Source of the DNA: Methylophaga sp. OBS1
Lineage (GTDB): Bacteria; Pseudomonadota; Gammaproteobacteria; Nitrosococcales; Methylophagaceae
Length of the DNA: 64,000 nucleotides
NCBI RefSeq assembly: GCF_026319365.1
Contig: NZ_JAPDMS010000004.1
Coordinates: 355,165-419,164, forward strand
Direction: 5' to 3'
The notes beneath the pieces are model-generated. The model ran no database searches. It was not told the origin of the DNA and saw only the letters and a list, made by a program, of their open reading frames with translations. Within the stretch, counting starts at the first letter, position 1, and every line of letters begins with the position of its first letter. Below are positions 1 to 10,125 of this stretch, in pieces. Made by a program: the position numbers and the translations under genes.

Positions 1-1097
1 AATTCGCTGAAGTTCTGATCCTTGCCGACACCGCCAGCGATCAACACAATCGGCCCGTTACCGGCCAGGCCTTCGATGGCTGCTACACAGGCACCGATAT
101 TGGTTGCCTTGGAGTCGTTGAACCAGCGCACGCCATCCAGTTCTCTTACCAGGCGGCATCGATGCGGCAAGCCCTTGAATGCCTGCAATGCCGTCAACAT
201 TGCCGACATCGGCAGCGCCATGGCTGACCCCAGGGCCAGCGCAGCCAGCGCATTAGCCAGATTGTGGGTACCCACCATTTTCATTTGACTCGCTGCCAGC
301 AAAGGCTCATTGCCCTCGGCCAGCCAGGTTTCCCCGTCTTTCTGCAGCAGACCGAAATCCACACCTTCTGTTTGATGCAGACTGAAACCGATCTGGATTC
401 GGCTGCCATCTGCCATTGCACTCACAATGGGATCGTCACGGTTGATGACCATGACACCGTCCCCGTTAAAGATTTTCTGTTTAGCACGCTGATAATCTTC
501 AACTGAATCATAACGATCCAGATGGTCCGGGCTGACATTGAGCACCACGGCTGCGAAGGCATTCAGTGAGCAGACTGTTTCCAACTGAAAGCTTGAGAGT
601 TCCAGTATGTAGAAATCCGGTGCCGTCTCCTCAAGCAGATCCAGCGCCGGCGTACCCAGATTGCCGCCGGTGCGGGTATTCTTGCCCGCCAGTTGTGCCA
701 TCAGCGCCAGTAAGGTGGTTACGGTGCTCTTGCCGTTAGAACCGGTAATCGCTACCACCGGGGCATCGGCGTAACGGGCGAACAGTTCGATATCCCCGAC
801 CATTTCGATACCGGCTTCACGCGCAGCGCGGATCTCCGGCAGCCGCGGGTCGACACCCGGGCTCAGAATAATCAGGTCAGCCTTGAGCATCCAGTCCAGT
901 TCCAGGGCACCGGTTTTGATCAGCACCTGCGGATAATCCTGCTGCAGCGTGGTCAGTGCCGGCGGCTGTTCACGGGTATCCATCACCGCAACACTGAGTG
1001 CCCGGTCAGCAAGAAACCGTGCACAAGACAGCCCGGTCTGTCCCAGACCGATGATCAGGCAGCTTTTATGTGTCAGTTTGTTCATGCTTCTTGTCAT
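1..1097 (-). CDS. murD: UDP-N-acetylmuramoylalanine--D-glutamate ligase, 3'-truncated by window edge
   Basis: Cytoplasmic ligase adding D-glutamate to UDP-MurNAc-L-Ala in peptidoglycan synthesis. The frame reads in from the window edge, so about 365 of the usual ~450 residues are present and the C-terminal part is missing. The N-terminus has the Rossmann-like [11 protein letters not shown] of MurD, and the ATP-binding loop TGSNGKST and the ELSSFQLE stretch follow. The ATG at 1097 overlaps the mraY stop codon (ATGA). A second in-frame ATG at 1085 would also give a good MurD N-terminus, so the exact start is open. It is the last visible gene of the mur/fts operon on this strand. Confidence 0.95.
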   Translation of the reverse strand, partial: MTRSMNKLTHKSCLIIGLGQTGLSCARFLADRALSVAVMDTREQPPALTTLQQDYPQVLIKTGALELDWMLKADLIILSPGVDPRLPEIRAAREAGIEMVGDIELFARYADAPVVAITGSNGKSTVTTLLALMAQLAGKNTRTGGNLGTPALDLLEETAPDFYILELSSFQLETVCSLNAFAAVVLNVSPDHLDRYDSVEDYQRAKQKIFNGDGVMVINRDDPIVSAMADGSRIQIGFSLHQTEGVDFGLLQKDGETWLAEGNEPLLAASQMKMVGTHNLANALAALALGSAMALPMSAMLTALQAFKGLPHRCRLVRELDGVRWFNDSKATNIGACVAAIEGLAGNGPIVLIAGGVGKDQNFSE

Positions 1098-2176
1098 CGT
1101 ATTTTCAGCGTTGCCAAACCAATCAAAACCAGGAATACCGTCACTATCCAGAAACGCACGATGATGCGTGGCTCTGGCCAGCCTTTAAGCTCATAGTGGT
1201 GGTGTATCGGCGCCATCAGGAACACGCGTTTCCCGCGTAGCTTGTATGAGGCGACCTGTATCATCACCGACAGGGTTTCGATCACAAACACGCCGCCCAT
1301 AATCAGCAGTACCAGTTCCTGGCGAACCAGCACGGCGACGGTCCCTAATGCTGCTCCCAGCGCCAGCGCGCCGACATCGCCCATAAACACCTGTGCGGGA
1401 TAAGTGTTGAACCACAGAAAGCCCAGTCCAGCCCCGACCAGTGTGGCGCAGAATACGGTCAGTTCACCGGCACTGGGGATAAACGGAATCTGCAGATACT
1501 GCGCAAACTCAAAGTGACCACCGACATAACTGAACAAGCCCAGTGCTGCCGCCACCATCACCGTGGGCATAATCGCGAGCCCGTCGAGACCGTCGGTCAG
1601 GTTAACCGCGTTACTACTGCCTACAATCACCAGGTAGGTCAGCAGCATGTACCAGCCGCCCAGTGGAATCACGACTTCTTTGAAAAACGGCACGATCAAC
1701 GTGGTTTCCTCGGGGACGGTTGCTGTCAAAAACAAAAATACCGCTGCACCGGCACCAAACACCGACTGCCAGAAATATTTATAACGGCTCAGCAGACCGC
1801 GCGGGTCCTGCCTCACCAGCTTGATGTAATCATCAACAAAGCCAATCACACCGAAGGCCAGGGTCACAGTCAGTACCACCCAGACATATCGATTGCTGAG
1901 GTCTGCCCATAACAGGGTGCTGACAGCAATCGCCACCAGAATCAGGGAGCCGCCCATGGTCGGGGTGCCACTCTTGCTGAAGTGTGATTCCGGACCATCG
2001 CGTCGGACCACCTGGCCAATCTGTTTAAAACTCAGTTGCCGAATCATAGTCGGACCGATCAGCAAGGCAATGCCCAGCGCCGTCATTGTTCCCAGAATCG
2101 CCCGCAGTGTCAGATACTGGAAGACATTAAACCCGCTGTAATATTGGCTCAGGTATTCACTTAACAGCAGCAGCAT
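1094..2176 (-). CDS. mraY: Phospho-N-acetylmuramoyl-pentapeptide transferase
   Basis: Integral membrane enzyme that transfers phospho-MurNAc-pentapeptide from UDP to undecaprenyl phosphate, making lipid I. At 360 residues it has the normal MraY length, with about ten hydrophobic segments. The conserved loops are present: [34 protein letters not shown] and the [12 protein letters not shown] histidine motif near the C-terminus. A GGAGAGGG ribosome-binding site precedes the ATG at 2176. The start lies inside the end of murF (20-nt overlap) and the stop overlaps the murD start, so translation is probably coupled along this part of the operon. Confidence 0.98.
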   Translation of the reverse strand: MLLLLSEYLSQYYSGFNVFQYLTLRAILGTMTALGIALLIGPTMIRQLSFKQIGQVVRRDGPESHFSKSGTPTMGGSLILVAIAVSTLLWADLSNRYVWVVLTVTLAFGVIGFVDDYIKLVRQDPRGLLSRYKYFWQSVFGAGAAVFLFLTATVPEETTLIVPFFKEVVIPLGGWYMLLTYLVIVGSSNAVNLTDGLDGLAIMPTVMVAAALGLFSYVGGHFEFAQYLQIPFIPSAGELTVFCATLVGAGLGFLWFNTYPAQVFMGDVGALALGAALGTVAVLVRQELVLLIMGGVFVIETLSVMIQVASYKLRGKRVFLMAPIHHHYELKGWPEPRIIVRFWIVTVFLVLIGLATLKIR

Positions 2177-3530
2177 TGCCCTCTCCCTCTTGCGCCAGCC
2201 GATCGGCCAGCTTATCCAGTTGCATAAAACGCGAGCCTTTGATCAGGCATGTCACATCGCTGCCCAAGTCCTGTTTCAGGCTCTGCTGCAAAGCGTCGAG
2301 ATCCTCAAAATGTCGTGCACCGCACCCAAACTGCTGTCCGGCCATTTGACTGCTGGCACCAACGGTGAATAATCTGCTGACACCGGCATCTTGTGCTTGT
2401 TTACCCATCTCACCGTGAATCTTGTCAGTGTCTTTACCCAGTTCACCGAAATCCCCCAGCACCAACCAGCGCTCGCCAGCAAAGCTGCTCAGGGTTTTCA
2501 GTGCCTGTAAGTAGGAACCGGGGTTGGCGTTGTAGGTATCATCAAGCAGGCGAGAGTCATTAATGCCTTTTCTCAATTGCAGCCGATGAGGTACGGCACG
2601 CATACTGGCGAGACCACGCACCATTGCATCTACCGGCACTTCCAGTGCGCGGCAGACTGCAATCGCAGCCAGAGCGTTGTTGACGTTGTGCAAACCCGGT
2701 AAGGGCAGATCAAAATGATGACTGACCCCTTCCATCTCAACCATGAAGTGGCTGGCTGTAGGATCCGGCTGAATGTAGTCCGCGTGGATATCAGCTTCAT
2801 TCTCCAGGCCGAAAGTCAGGATTTTTCTATCCGCAATCAACGGTGCCCATATTTCCTGATAAGGCATGTCGGCATTGACCACGGCGGTACCCGTTTCCGA
2901 CAACCCCGTATAAATAGCGCCTTTTTCAACTGCCACCCCCGCTTCGGTACCGAAGCCCTCCAGGTGAGCCGGTGCAATGTTATTGATGACCGCGACATCG
3001 GGTTGGGCAATCTTGACCAGTTGGGCGATTTCTCCAGGATGGTTGGTACCCATTTCAATCACAGCGAACTTGTCCTCAGGATCCAGACGGCACAGTGTCA
3101 GCGGCACACCCAGTTCGTTGTTGTAGTTACCCTGTGTCGACAGGACGGGGCCCATCTGCCGCAAAATGGCAGTGACCATCTCCTTCACGCTGGTTTTACC
3201 GTTACTGCCGGTAATAGCTACAACCCGGGTCCGATTCTGATGCAGCCAAGCACGCGCGATTTTGGCAAAGGCCTGGCGAACATCCTTGACCAACAACTGC
3301 GGCAGCGGGTCATCACGCAGTTCTGACACCAGCGCAGCACTGGCTCCCGCTTCACGGGCCTGGGCAAGAAAATCATGGCCATTGACATGTTCGCCTTTAA
3401 GAGCGACAAACAGTTGTCCCTCTTTTATCTTCCGGGTATCAATCACAGCGCCACGCACTTTAACTTCGCCCGCGTTGGTCTCACAGCCCAGTAAATTGCT
3501 TAGTTGCGCCAGTGTCATCGATAACGCCAT
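2157..3530 (-). CDS. murF: UDP-N-acetylmuramoyl-tripeptide--D-alanyl-D-alanine ligase
   Basis: Adds the D-Ala-D-Ala dipeptide to UDP-MurNAc-tripeptide in the cytoplasm, the last soluble step of peptidoglycan precursor synthesis. The 457-residue protein has the three-domain Mur ligase layout: an N-terminal UDP-binding domain (DTRKI at 31-35), the ATP loop TGSNGKTS at 107-114, and a C-terminal domain with DDTYNANP and LGDFGELG. It overlaps murE by one base at its start and mraY by 20 bases at its end. Confidence 0.98.
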   Translation of the reverse strand: MALSMTLAQLSNLLGCETNAGEVKVRGAVIDTRKIKEGQLFVALKGEHVNGHDFLAQAREAGASAALVSELRDDPLPQLLVKDVRQAFAKIARAWLHQNRTRVVAITGSNGKTSVKEMVTAILRQMGPVLSTQGNYNNELGVPLTLCRLDPEDKFAVIEMGTNHPGEIAQLVKIAQPDVAVINNIAPAHLEGFGTEAGVAVEKGAIYTGLSETGTAVVNADMPYQEIWAPLIADRKILTFGLENEADIHADYIQPDPTASHFMVEMEGVSHHFDLPLPGLHNVNNALAAIAVCRALEVPVDAMVRGLASMRAVPHRLQLRKGINDSRLLDDTYNANPGSYLQALKTLSSFAGERWLVLGDFGELGKDTDKIHGEMGKQAQDAGVSRLFTVGASSQMAGQQFGCGARHFEDLDALQQSLKQDLGSDVTCLIKGSRFMQLDKLADRLAQEGEGNAAAVK

Positions 3531-5074
3531 CAGTGCCCCCCCATGACGTTATAGACACCACCGCTGTGCAGTTCGCCGAGAACATCTGTCACGATCAGCG
3601 TATCGCTGAAAGGATATTTAATATGATCGATTTCCTGATAGGCTTCATGGCCCTTGCCAGCGACTAGCACAATGTCCCTGGTGGAAGCCTGTGACAGGGC
3701 ATAGCGAATGGCGGCTTTACGATCCAGTTCCACCCGGACTTTCTCCGGTTGCCGGCAGCCAGCCAGAATATCGTCGACAATCGCCTGATGATTTTCAGTG
3801 CGTGGATTATCGTCAGTGATAACGACACGATCTGCTTCCGCCTCGGCAATCTGGCCCATCAGCGGTCGTTTACCCTTGTCACGATCGCCCCCGCAGCCAA
3901 AGACACACCAGAGCTCACCATCCTCCGGCAAATGACTGCGTAGCGTTTTCAAGGCCTGCTCCAGCGCATCCGGGGTGTGGGCATAATCTATCACCACACA
4001 GGGTTGGTCGGCCTGACCATGGGCTTCCATCCGGCCGGAGACTGCATGGCAATGTTGCAGTGCTTCACAGGCCTGCTCGTCATCAAAGCCGATCAGTTTC
4101 ATCACTCCCAGGGTCGCCAGCAGATTATCGACATTGAATCGGCCCATGACTGGCAGTTGAACAGCTTGCCTGCGTTGATGGATGTTCAGCTCAAAGGCAA
4201 CCCCATCACGGCGGCATTCAATCTGTGAAGCGGCAATGTCTGCTTCAACGTGGCTGCTGTATGTCAGCAACTCGATATCAGCACGCAGTGCCTGTTTGAC
4301 CTGGAGACCAAAAGCGTCATCAATATTAAGCAGCGCCTGACTGACCGAGCTCATTTCAAACAGTGTCTGTTTGGCGGCCGCATACTGTGCCATTGTCCGG
4401 TGATAATCCAGATGATCGCGGCTGAGGTTAGTCAGCACGGCAACATTGACATCGACACTGTTGAGCCGCCCCTGGACCAGCGCATGAGATGAAGCTTCAA
4501 GCGCCACATAACGACAACCTTCCTGTTCAAAGCCCGCCAGCAGGCGTTGCATTGATACCGGGTCGGGCGTAGTCATACCGGTCAGTTCCAGATCACTGAC
4601 ACGCCCGGCCCCCATTGTGCCGATAACACCACAGGGCTGACCACTGGCTTCCAGTGCCTGAGCGATAAACTGACTGACTGACGTCTTGCCGTTGGTGCCA
4701 GTCACAGCAATCACAGTCATGTGTTCAGAGGGATTTTCGTAGAAACGGGCTGCGATATATCCGGCCTGCTGGGCCAGATTCCTGATCGGGTAGGCTGTGA
4801 CCACTTCCTCTTCCAGTAATGCTTTTTCAGCGGGTGTCAGTGGCTGGTCGGCATCAATCAGCACAGCAAAACTGCCTTTATCCAGCGCCTGGTGCAGGTG
4901 TTTTTCTCTTTCTGTAGCTTGTTTTGCCAATGCCAGGAACAGACAACCGGCAGTGACCCGTCGGCTGTCCATGCTGATATCACTCAGCATGCACTCCTGC
5001 AAGGCGACATCATCAGCTACCCAATCCTCCAGCAGCCGGGTTAGCGATTGTCTTTTCACAATAGATGTGATCAT
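3530..5074 (-). CDS. murE: UDP-N-acetylmuramoyl-L-alanyl-D-glutamate--2,6-diaminopimelate ligase
   Basis: Adds the third residue of the peptidoglycan stem peptide. The ATP loop TGTNGKTS is at 125-132, YAHTPD at 364-369 and the substrate-selecting motif DNPRTE at 422-427. A DNPR motif is the signature of enzymes using meso-diaminopimelate rather than lysine, so a Gram-negative-type peptidoglycan is implied. At 514 residues the length is normal. The start ATG overlaps the ftsI stop by 4 nt (ATGA) and the stop overlaps the murF start. Confidence 0.98.
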   Translation of the reverse strand: MITSIVKRQSLTRLLEDWVADDVALQECMLSDISMDSRRVTAGCLFLALAKQATEREKHLHQALDKGSFAVLIDADQPLTPAEKALLEEEVVTAYPIRNLAQQAGYIAARFYENPSEHMTVIAVTGTNGKTSVSQFIAQALEASGQPCGVIGTMGAGRVSDLELTGMTTPDPVSMQRLLAGFEQEGCRYVALEASSHALVQGRLNSVDVNVAVLTNLSRDHLDYHRTMAQYAAAKQTLFEMSSVSQALLNIDDAFGLQVKQALRADIELLTYSSHVEADIAASQIECRRDGVAFELNIHQRRQAVQLPVMGRFNVDNLLATLGVMKLIGFDDEQACEALQHCHAVSGRMEAHGQADQPCVVIDYAHTPDALEQALKTLRSHLPEDGELWCVFGCGGDRDKGKRPLMGQIAEAEADRVVITDDNPRTENHQAIVDDILAGCRQPEKVRVELDRKAAIRYALSQASTRDIVLVAGKGHEAYQEIDHIKYPFSDTLIVTDVLGELHSGGVYNVMGGH

Positions 5075-6777
5075 TTGTTGGCCACCTGCATTTGCGTCAT
5101 CGGTAATGCATCCGGTGCGATATTGAGTAGTCGCATCGCGCCGGTCATCACTTCAGCGAAGACCGGGGCTGCCACTGCGCCGCCGTAGTATTCCTCACCA
5201 CGGGGTTCGTCCACCATGACGACCATAGCCAGGCGTGGCGCGCTGGCCGGGATAATCCCTGCAAAAACGGATTGATAGCGTTTGTCGGCGTAGCCGCCAC
5301 TGATTGATTTTTTGGCGGTACCGGTTTTACCGGCTACGCGGTAATTAGCCACAGCGGCACGGGTCGCAGTCCCGCCGGGCTCAACCACCTTTTCCATCAT
5401 TGCCAGTACCTGATGCATCAAATCGGCGGCAAACACGCGACGCCCTTTTGGCATTTCACCATTTTTGACAAAAGTTACCGGCTTTAAGATGCCGCCACTG
5501 CCGAGCACGCTGTAGGCTCTTGCCAGTTGCAGCGCTGAGGTTGATAAACCATAACCGAAAGCCATGGTGGCTCGGTCCAGCGTTCGCCATGATGAAGGGT
5601 CAGGCATCGTACCCATGACTTCGCCCGGGAAGTAGGCACCGGTCGACTCTCCCAGTCCGAAACGGGCAAAATCCTGCCATAGGACCTCAGGGTCAAGCTC
5701 CAGCGCGATCTTGGTGGCGCCGATGTTGCTGGACTTCTGTATCAATGTGGTCAGATCGATTTCCCCATAGTCACGAAAGTCGCGAATCGGGTGCCCACTG
5801 ACGCGAAACACACCCGGGTGGGTGTTGATGATTGAAGTCAGATCGAATTTGCCGGATTTAATACCGCTGGCGACTGTGAATGGTTTGACGGTAGATCCCG
5901 GCTCAAACAAGTCGGTCACCGCACGGTTACGATAATGGCTCGGCTTCAACCCTTCACGATTATTCGGATTGAAGGAGGGCTGGTTGACCATGGCAAGCAC
6001 TTCGCCGTTTTGAATATCCAGCACCACTGCCGTGCCAGCCTCTGCCTTATGTTCGTCAACGGCTTTTCTGAGTGCCTGATACGCCAGATGTTGCAAACGA
6101 AGGTCAATGCTGAGCTGAATATTTTCGCCGGCTTTGGCAGGGCGAATCAATTCACCGCCCTCAACAAAATTGCCTTTGCTGTCGCGCACCATGCGTTTGA
6201 GACCGGAACGTCCGGTCAGTACTGCATCGTAGGTCAACTCCAGTCCTTCCTGACCGATATCATCAATATTGGTGAAGCCGAGCATATGCGCGGTCACTTC
6301 GCCGGCCGGATAGTATCGTTTGTATTCGCGCTGCAAATAAACGCCATGAATACCCAGCGCTTTGACACTCTGGGCCAGTTCCGGGGTGACATGGCGTTTC
6401 AGATAAATAAATTCCCGTGACTGGTTACCGCTGATTTTGTCACGCAGGGTGCTGACCGACAGATTCAACTGCTCGGCCAACTGACTCAGTTTGGGGTGCT
6501 GCGTCGGCACATCCTGCGGATTCAGCCAGATTGAATGTACCGGCGTACTGATGGCCAGTGGTTCACCACTGCGATCCAGTATCATCCCGCGATGAGCGAC
6601 AACCGGCACCTGACGCAGATGACGGGCATCGCCCTGATTTCGCAAAAATTCCGGGTTCAGGATCTGAATATCAGCCAGACGCCAGCATAAACCCAGCACG
6701 AACAGGATGAACATCACCCTGACCAGGTTTAGCCGCCAGAGGCCGACGTGCTGATGACTCACGCGTGCCGCACTCAT
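5071..6777 (-). CDS. ftsI: Peptidoglycan D,D-transpeptidase (penicillin-binding protein 3)
   Basis: Septum-specific transpeptidase of the divisome. A short cytoplasmic N-terminus is followed by one membrane segment (about residues 20-37), the PBP dimerisation domain and the transpeptidase domain. The three catalytic motifs are intact: STVK at 295-298 with the active serine, SSN at 349-351 and KTG at 484-486. The 568 residues match the class B PBP3 family. It lies between ftsL and murE with 4-nt overlaps at both ends, the usual dcw arrangement. Confidence 0.98.
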   Translation of the reverse strand: MSAARVSHQHVGLWRLNLVRVMFILFVLGLCWRLADIQILNPEFLRNQGDARHLRQVPVVAHRGMILDRSGEPLAISTPVHSIWLNPQDVPTQHPKLSQLAEQLNLSVSTLRDKISGNQSREFIYLKRHVTPELAQSVKALGIHGVYLQREYKRYYPAGEVTAHMLGFTNIDDIGQEGLELTYDAVLTGRSGLKRMVRDSKGNFVEGGELIRPAKAGENIQLSIDLRLQHLAYQALRKAVDEHKAEAGTAVVLDIQNGEVLAMVNQPSFNPNNREGLKPSHYRNRAVTDLFEPGSTVKPFTVASGIKSGKFDLTSIINTHPGVFRVSGHPIRDFRDYGEIDLTTLIQKSSNIGATKIALELDPEVLWQDFARFGLGESTGAYFPGEVMGTMPDPSSWRTLDRATMAFGYGLSTSALQLARAYSVLGSGGILKPVTFVKNGEMPKGRRVFAADLMHQVLAMMEKVVEPGGTATRAAVANYRVAGKTGTAKKSISGGYADKRYQSVFAGIIPASAPRLAMVVMVDEPRGEEYYGGAVAAPVFAEVMTGAMRLLNIAPDALPMTQMQVANK

Positions 6778-7067
6778 CGTTTGATCACCACAGTCATATC
6801 GGCACTGGGCACGATCATGTTCAAACGGGTTCTCGCCTGTTGTTCAACCCGGCTGGGACTGCCCCAGGTACTCTGCTCGAGTAGCAGTCTGCCCCATTCT
6901 TCATTGAGCAGGTCACGTTGTTTTTCCAGCTTCTGCAGTTGGATGAATTCATTGCGGTTAAGGTGCTTGGAATAGATCACACCGACCGCCGAGACGATGA
7001 CCAGTGATACCATCACCAGCATCGGTATATCGATATGCACCTGTTCCAGATAATGCTTCAGCTTCAT
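6774..7067 (-). CDS. ftsL: Cell division protein FtsL
   Basis: Small bitopic divisome protein, 97 residues. It has a short N-terminal cytoplasmic tail, one membrane helix around residues 15-33 ([17 protein letters not shown]) and a periplasmic coiled-coil region rich in Leu, Gln and Glu ([18 protein letters not shown]). FtsL sequences diverge strongly, so the call rests mainly on topology, length and position between rsmH and ftsI, with 4-nt overlaps on both sides. Confidence 0.93.
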   Translation of the reverse strand: MKLKHYLEQVHIDIPMLVMVSLVIVSAVGVIYSKHLNRNEFIQLQKLEKQRDLLNEEWGRLLLEQSTWGSPSRVEQQARTRLNMIVPSADMTVVIKR

Positions 7068-8002
7068 GCCAGCTTCTCCGCCACGCGCATGATGGCGCTA
7101 CGTGCTCTCGGATTGACAGACAGCTCTGCATCACCGGCTTTAACCGCCTTGCCGATAATTTTCAGACGCGGATTGAGTTGATCCACCGTAACCGGAAAAT
7201 GCGCAGGCAAATCATCACCGCGGGCTTCATCACGGAAAAAACGTTTAACAATTCGGTCTTCCAGCGAATGGAAGCTGATCACAACCAGACGGCCGCCAAC
7301 AGCCAGCACATCGAGGGCTTGTTCCAGCGCCTGACGCAGTTCTTCCAACTCATTATTAATATAGATACGTATTGCCTGGAAAGTGCGGGTAGCCGGATGC
7401 TTGTTTTTTTCCCGTGACGGACTGGCCTTATCCACCAGTTCAGCCAGTTGCTTGGTCGTAGTAATCGGCTTGTCATCACGACTTTCAACAATGGCACGGG
7501 CAATGCGTTTGCTATAACGCTCTTCACCCAGGCTTTTGAGCACGTGAGCAATATCGTCCATCTCCGCGGTAGCCAGCCATTCAGCGGCACTGATACCGAC
7601 CTCGGGATTCATCCGCATATCCAGCGGACCGTCTTTGTAAAAGCTGAAACCACGCCCGGCATCATCGAGTTGAGGTGAAGACACACCGATATCCATCAGA
7701 ATGCCGTCAATCTGGTTTTGCCACAGACGAGCGTGCACGACTCCCGCCAGTTCGGAGAAGGCGCAGTGCTCAATGGCAAAACGGGGATCATCCTGGGCCA
7801 GCTGTTTACCGGTCGCCACCGCCTGGGGATCACGATCCAGACCAAGGAGACGACCGTTTTCAGAAAGTTGCGCCAAAATCGCACGGCTATGTCCACCACG
7901 GCCGAAAGTGGCATCGAGGTACTTACCGTCGGCTTTTACAGACAGGGCGTCGAGCGTCTCATCGAGCAAGACTGGCAGATGTTCCGAGTGGATCTCAGTC
8001 AT
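7064..8002 (-). CDS. rsmH: 16S rRNA (cytosine(1402)-N(4))-methyltransferase
   Basis: SAM-dependent methyltransferase that modifies C1402 of 16S rRNA (formerly MraW). The N-terminus [13 protein letters not shown] and the SAM motif [14 protein letters not shown] are textbook RsmH, followed by [24 protein letters not shown] and the C-terminal [16 protein letters not shown]. The 312 residues match the family. It starts 9 nt after the mraZ stop and its stop overlaps the ftsL start by 4 nt. Confidence 0.98.
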   Translation of the reverse strand: MTEIHSEHLPVLLDETLDALSVKADGKYLDATFGRGGHSRAILAQLSENGRLLGLDRDPQAVATGKQLAQDDPRFAIEHCAFSELAGVVHARLWQNQIDGILMDIGVSSPQLDDAGRGFSFYKDGPLDMRMNPEVGISAAEWLATAEMDDIAHVLKSLGEERYSKRIARAIVESRDDKPITTTKQLAELVDKASPSREKNKHPATRTFQAIRIYINNELEELRQALEQALDVLAVGGRLVVISFHSLEDRIVKRFFRDEARGDDLPAHFPVTVDQLNPRLKIIGKAVKAGDAELSVNPRARSAIMRVAEKLA

Positions 8003-8011
8003 AATTCCGCC

Positions 8012-8464
8012 CTATATCGACAGGCTTTCGAGTTCAGCCGTTAGATTCTCGTCAAACTTCTCTTCCAGACAGTCATCCATGAGTTCATTCCAAGTTTGCT
8101 CATTCCAGAGTTCAAACTTGTTGCCTTGCCCGGTCATCACCATGCTTTTGTCGAGGCCGGCGAATTCACGCAGTTTGGCTGGCAGCAAAATACGACCATT
8201 ACCATCCATTTCACATTCTGTGGCATTACCGAGCAGCATTCTTTTCAAACGACGGACTTGTGGATTCAAACTGGGGAGCGCAGTGAGCTTTTGTTCAACT
8301 AGTTCCCATTCGGGCAGTGGATATAACTGTAGACAGTGATCAGAATGATCGATGGTGACAATCAGACGGCCTTCACAACAGACGTCAAGATGCTTGCGGA
8401 ACTTGGCTGGTATCGCCATCCGCCCTTTGGCATCCAGATTGAATGTTGCCACGCCTCGAAACAC
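8012..8464 (-). CDS. mraZ: Transcriptional regulator MraZ
   Basis: DNA-binding protein with two AbrB-like SpoVT domains that represses its own dcw operon in other gammaproteobacteria. Both repeats of the DAKGRMAIPAKFR and DGNGRILLPAKLREF type are visible (about residues 10-22 and 90-105). The start is a GTG at 8464 preceded by GAGGG; no ATG gives a full first domain. The 150 residues are normal. Three phased MraZ-type boxes and a sigma70 promoter lie directly upstream, which supports autoregulation. Confidence 0.97.
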   Translation of the reverse strand: MFRGVATFNLDAKGRMAIPAKFRKHLDVCCEGRLIVTIDHSDHCLQLYPLPEWELVEQKLTALPSLNPQVRRLKRMLLGNATECEMDGNGRILLPAKLREFAGLDKSMVMTGQGNKFELWNEQTWNELMDDCLEEKFDENLTAELESLSI

Positions 8465-8487
8465 TTGCCGCCCTCAAAAAAATTGAT

Positions 8488-8513
8488 CCACTTAGATCCA
8501 CTTTTCCCCACTT
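8488..8513 (-). promoter_or_regulatory. Three phased MraZ operator boxes
   Basis: On the minus strand the hexamer AAGTGG occurs three times at exact 10-bp intervals (8508-8513, 8498-8503, 8488-8493), with the first copy extended to AAGTGGGG. MraZ of E. coli is known to bind TGGG-type direct repeats spaced by one helical turn. The boxes sit just downstream of the -10 element, where bound MraZ would block initiation or early elongation. Confidence 0.8.
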
Positions 8514-8519
8514 GTCGAC

Positions 8520-8548
8520 ACTATAGGATTGCAAATGCATGAAGTCAA
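8520..8548 (-). promoter_or_regulatory. Sigma70 promoter of the mraZ/dcw operon
   Basis: On the minus strand TTGACT (8548-8543) and TATAGT (8525-8520) are separated by exactly 17 nt, which is close to the ideal sigma70 promoter. Transcription would begin about 8512, within the MraZ boxes and some 50 nt before the mraZ start codon. Confidence 0.75.
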
Positions 8549-9002
8549 GCATCTGGATCAACAAAATCCTCTTTTTATGACAAGGACTTAGCGACATTTG
8601 GCAAAAGTGGGAGAAAAGTCTGTGAAGGCAGTGTCAAGGACATGTTCTTTATCAAAACTGTGGCTGATGAACTTAAAGTAAATTCTAGCTGTTGAGACTT
8701 TTTGCTATTCGTTCCAGGATGGCTTCAGAGAATAATTGGTCAACAGATTCATCGCCAACAGATCGCCATTGGCATAATCAGGCGCCGATTATACCTATCT
8801 GCCACAACAAAATAAGACTTTTCAGACGGAATCGATATTGAGCTTTTCTCTTCCCCCTCGCCCCGAAAAAGCCGGGGCTAGCTCCTTTTTTAAATCGGAC
8901 TGGTAAATTCCTATAAAAGGCATATACTTGATTCTTAAGAGCAAATTATTTTTGCAGCGTGAACGCCAATGATGGCTTCACCCTCGATGCAAGGAGAGTG
9001 CT
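8549..9002. other. Intergenic region between the dcw and cox operons
   Basis: This 454-bp gap between divergent operons carries no convincing gene. It contains the far upstream region of mraZ, a GC-rich hairpin at 8860-8878 with arms GCCCCG and CGGGGC followed by a T-run around 8884-8890, and the coxB leader with an AGGAGAG ribosome-binding site at 8991-8997. A TATAAA at about 8912 could be the -10 of a cox promoter, but its -35 match is poor. The hairpin plus T-run looks like an attenuator or a terminator, but which transcript it would stop is unclear. Confidence 0.4.
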
Positions 9003-10118
9003 ATGTGCCGACGACTGCATCTTTTCTGTCTCGCTCTTGTTCTGCCCCCCGCGCCGCTCCTGGCGCTGGAATTCAACATGCCTACTGGTGTGACCGACAC
9101 CAGTCAATCCGTTTTCAACCTGCACATGACCATTTTCTATATCTGCCTGGCAATCGCCGTGGTGGTTTTCGGCGTCATGCTGTGGTCGATATATCATCAT
9201 CGAAAGTCGCGGGGGCATGAGGCGGCCCAGTTCCATGGCAATATTCTGGTTGAAGTCATCTGGACCACCATTCCTTTCCTGATTCTGGTGGCCATCGCTA
9301 TCCCCTCCACCATTACCCTCGGTGATCTCTATGACGCCAGTGAGTCGGATATCGATATCCAGGTCACGGGTCATCAGTGGAAGTGGCATTACAAATACAT
9401 CGGTGAAGATGTCGACTTTTTCAGCGTGCTGGCAACGCCACGTGAAGAGATCGAAAACCGCAAAAAGAAAAACCCCAACTACCTGCTGGAAGTGGATAAC
9501 CCCGTTGTCGTACCGGTTCACAAAAAAGTCCGCTTTCTGTTTACTTCCAATGATGTGATTCATGCCTGGTGGGTGCCGGATCTGGCGATCAAAAAAGATG
9601 CCATTCCAGGCTTTATCAACGAGTCATGGACCCGCATCAAGGAACCCGGTGTGTATCGAGGGCAATGTGCTGAACTCTGCGGCAAACATCATGCTTTCAT
9701 GCCGATTGAAGTGAAAGCCGTCACCGAGTCGGAATATGAGACCTGGCTGGCCGACCAGAAAGCCGCGCAGCAAGCCGCTGTCGCTGCTGCTGACAAAGAC
9801 TGGAGCCTGGAAGAGCTGGTCAATACCGGTGCCACGGTCTACGAGAAAAACTGTGCTGCCTGTCACCAGGCGGATGGCTCCGGTATGCCGCCGACATTCC
9901 CGGCGCTGGACGGTAGCAGCATCGTTCAGGGTGAAAAACTGGACCATATGAAGATCGTGACCAACGGCCGGGTGGAGAAAGGCATGCCGGCTTTCGGCAA
10001 ACAACTCACCGCCGTCGATATTGCCGCAGTCATCACCTTTGAACGCAACAGTTGGGGCAACAAGACCGGTGATAGGGTCACCCCTGCCGAAATACAGGAC
10101 CTGATGGATAAACAGTGA
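9003..10118 (+). CDS. coxB: Cytochrome c oxidase subunit II with fused C-terminal cytochrome c domain
   Basis: Electron-entry subunit of the aa3 oxidase. A signal-like N-terminus is followed by two membrane helices (about 41-63 and 83-106) and the periplasmic cupredoxin domain. The CuA ligands are visible: H187 in VIHAWW, then C222, E224, C226, H230 and M233 in the CAELCGKHHAFM block. A cytochrome c domain follows, with heme-binding CAACH at 284-288 and the GMPAFG axial methionine region, making this the longer caa3-like form (371 residues). It heads the cox operon, 7 nt before coxA. Confidence 0.97.
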   Translation: MCRRLHLFCLALVLPPAPLLALEFNMPTGVTDTSQSVFNLHMTIFYICLAIAVVVFGVMLWSIYHHRKSRGHEAAQFHGNILVEVIWTTIPFLILVAIAIPSTITLGDLYDASESDIDIQVTGHQWKWHYKYIGEDVDFFSVLATPREEIENRKKKNPNYLLEVDNPVVVPVHKKVRFLFTSNDVIHAWWVPDLAIKKDAIPGFINESWTRIKEPGVYRGQCAELCGKHHAFMPIEVKAVTESEYETWLADQKAAQQAAVAAADKDWSLEELVNTGATVYEKNCAACHQADGSGMPPTFPALDGSSIVQGEKLDHMKIVTNGRVEKGMPAFGKQLTAVDIAAVITFERNSWGNKTGDRVTPAEIQDLMDKQ

Positions 10119-10125
10119 GGTCGTT

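Noticed and set aside
2715..3326. Plus-strand frame of 203 codons
   Set aside because: Shadow of murF in the antisense direction.
8604..8618. AAAGTGGGAGAAAAGT on the plus strand near the mraZ promoter
   Set aside because: It resembles an MraZ box but is on the opposite strand, about 90 bp upstream of the real boxes, and is a single poor copy.
8946..9563. Minus-strand frame of 205 codons opposite coxB
   Set aside because: It covers the coxB N-terminus in antisense, with no family match and no ribosome-binding site.
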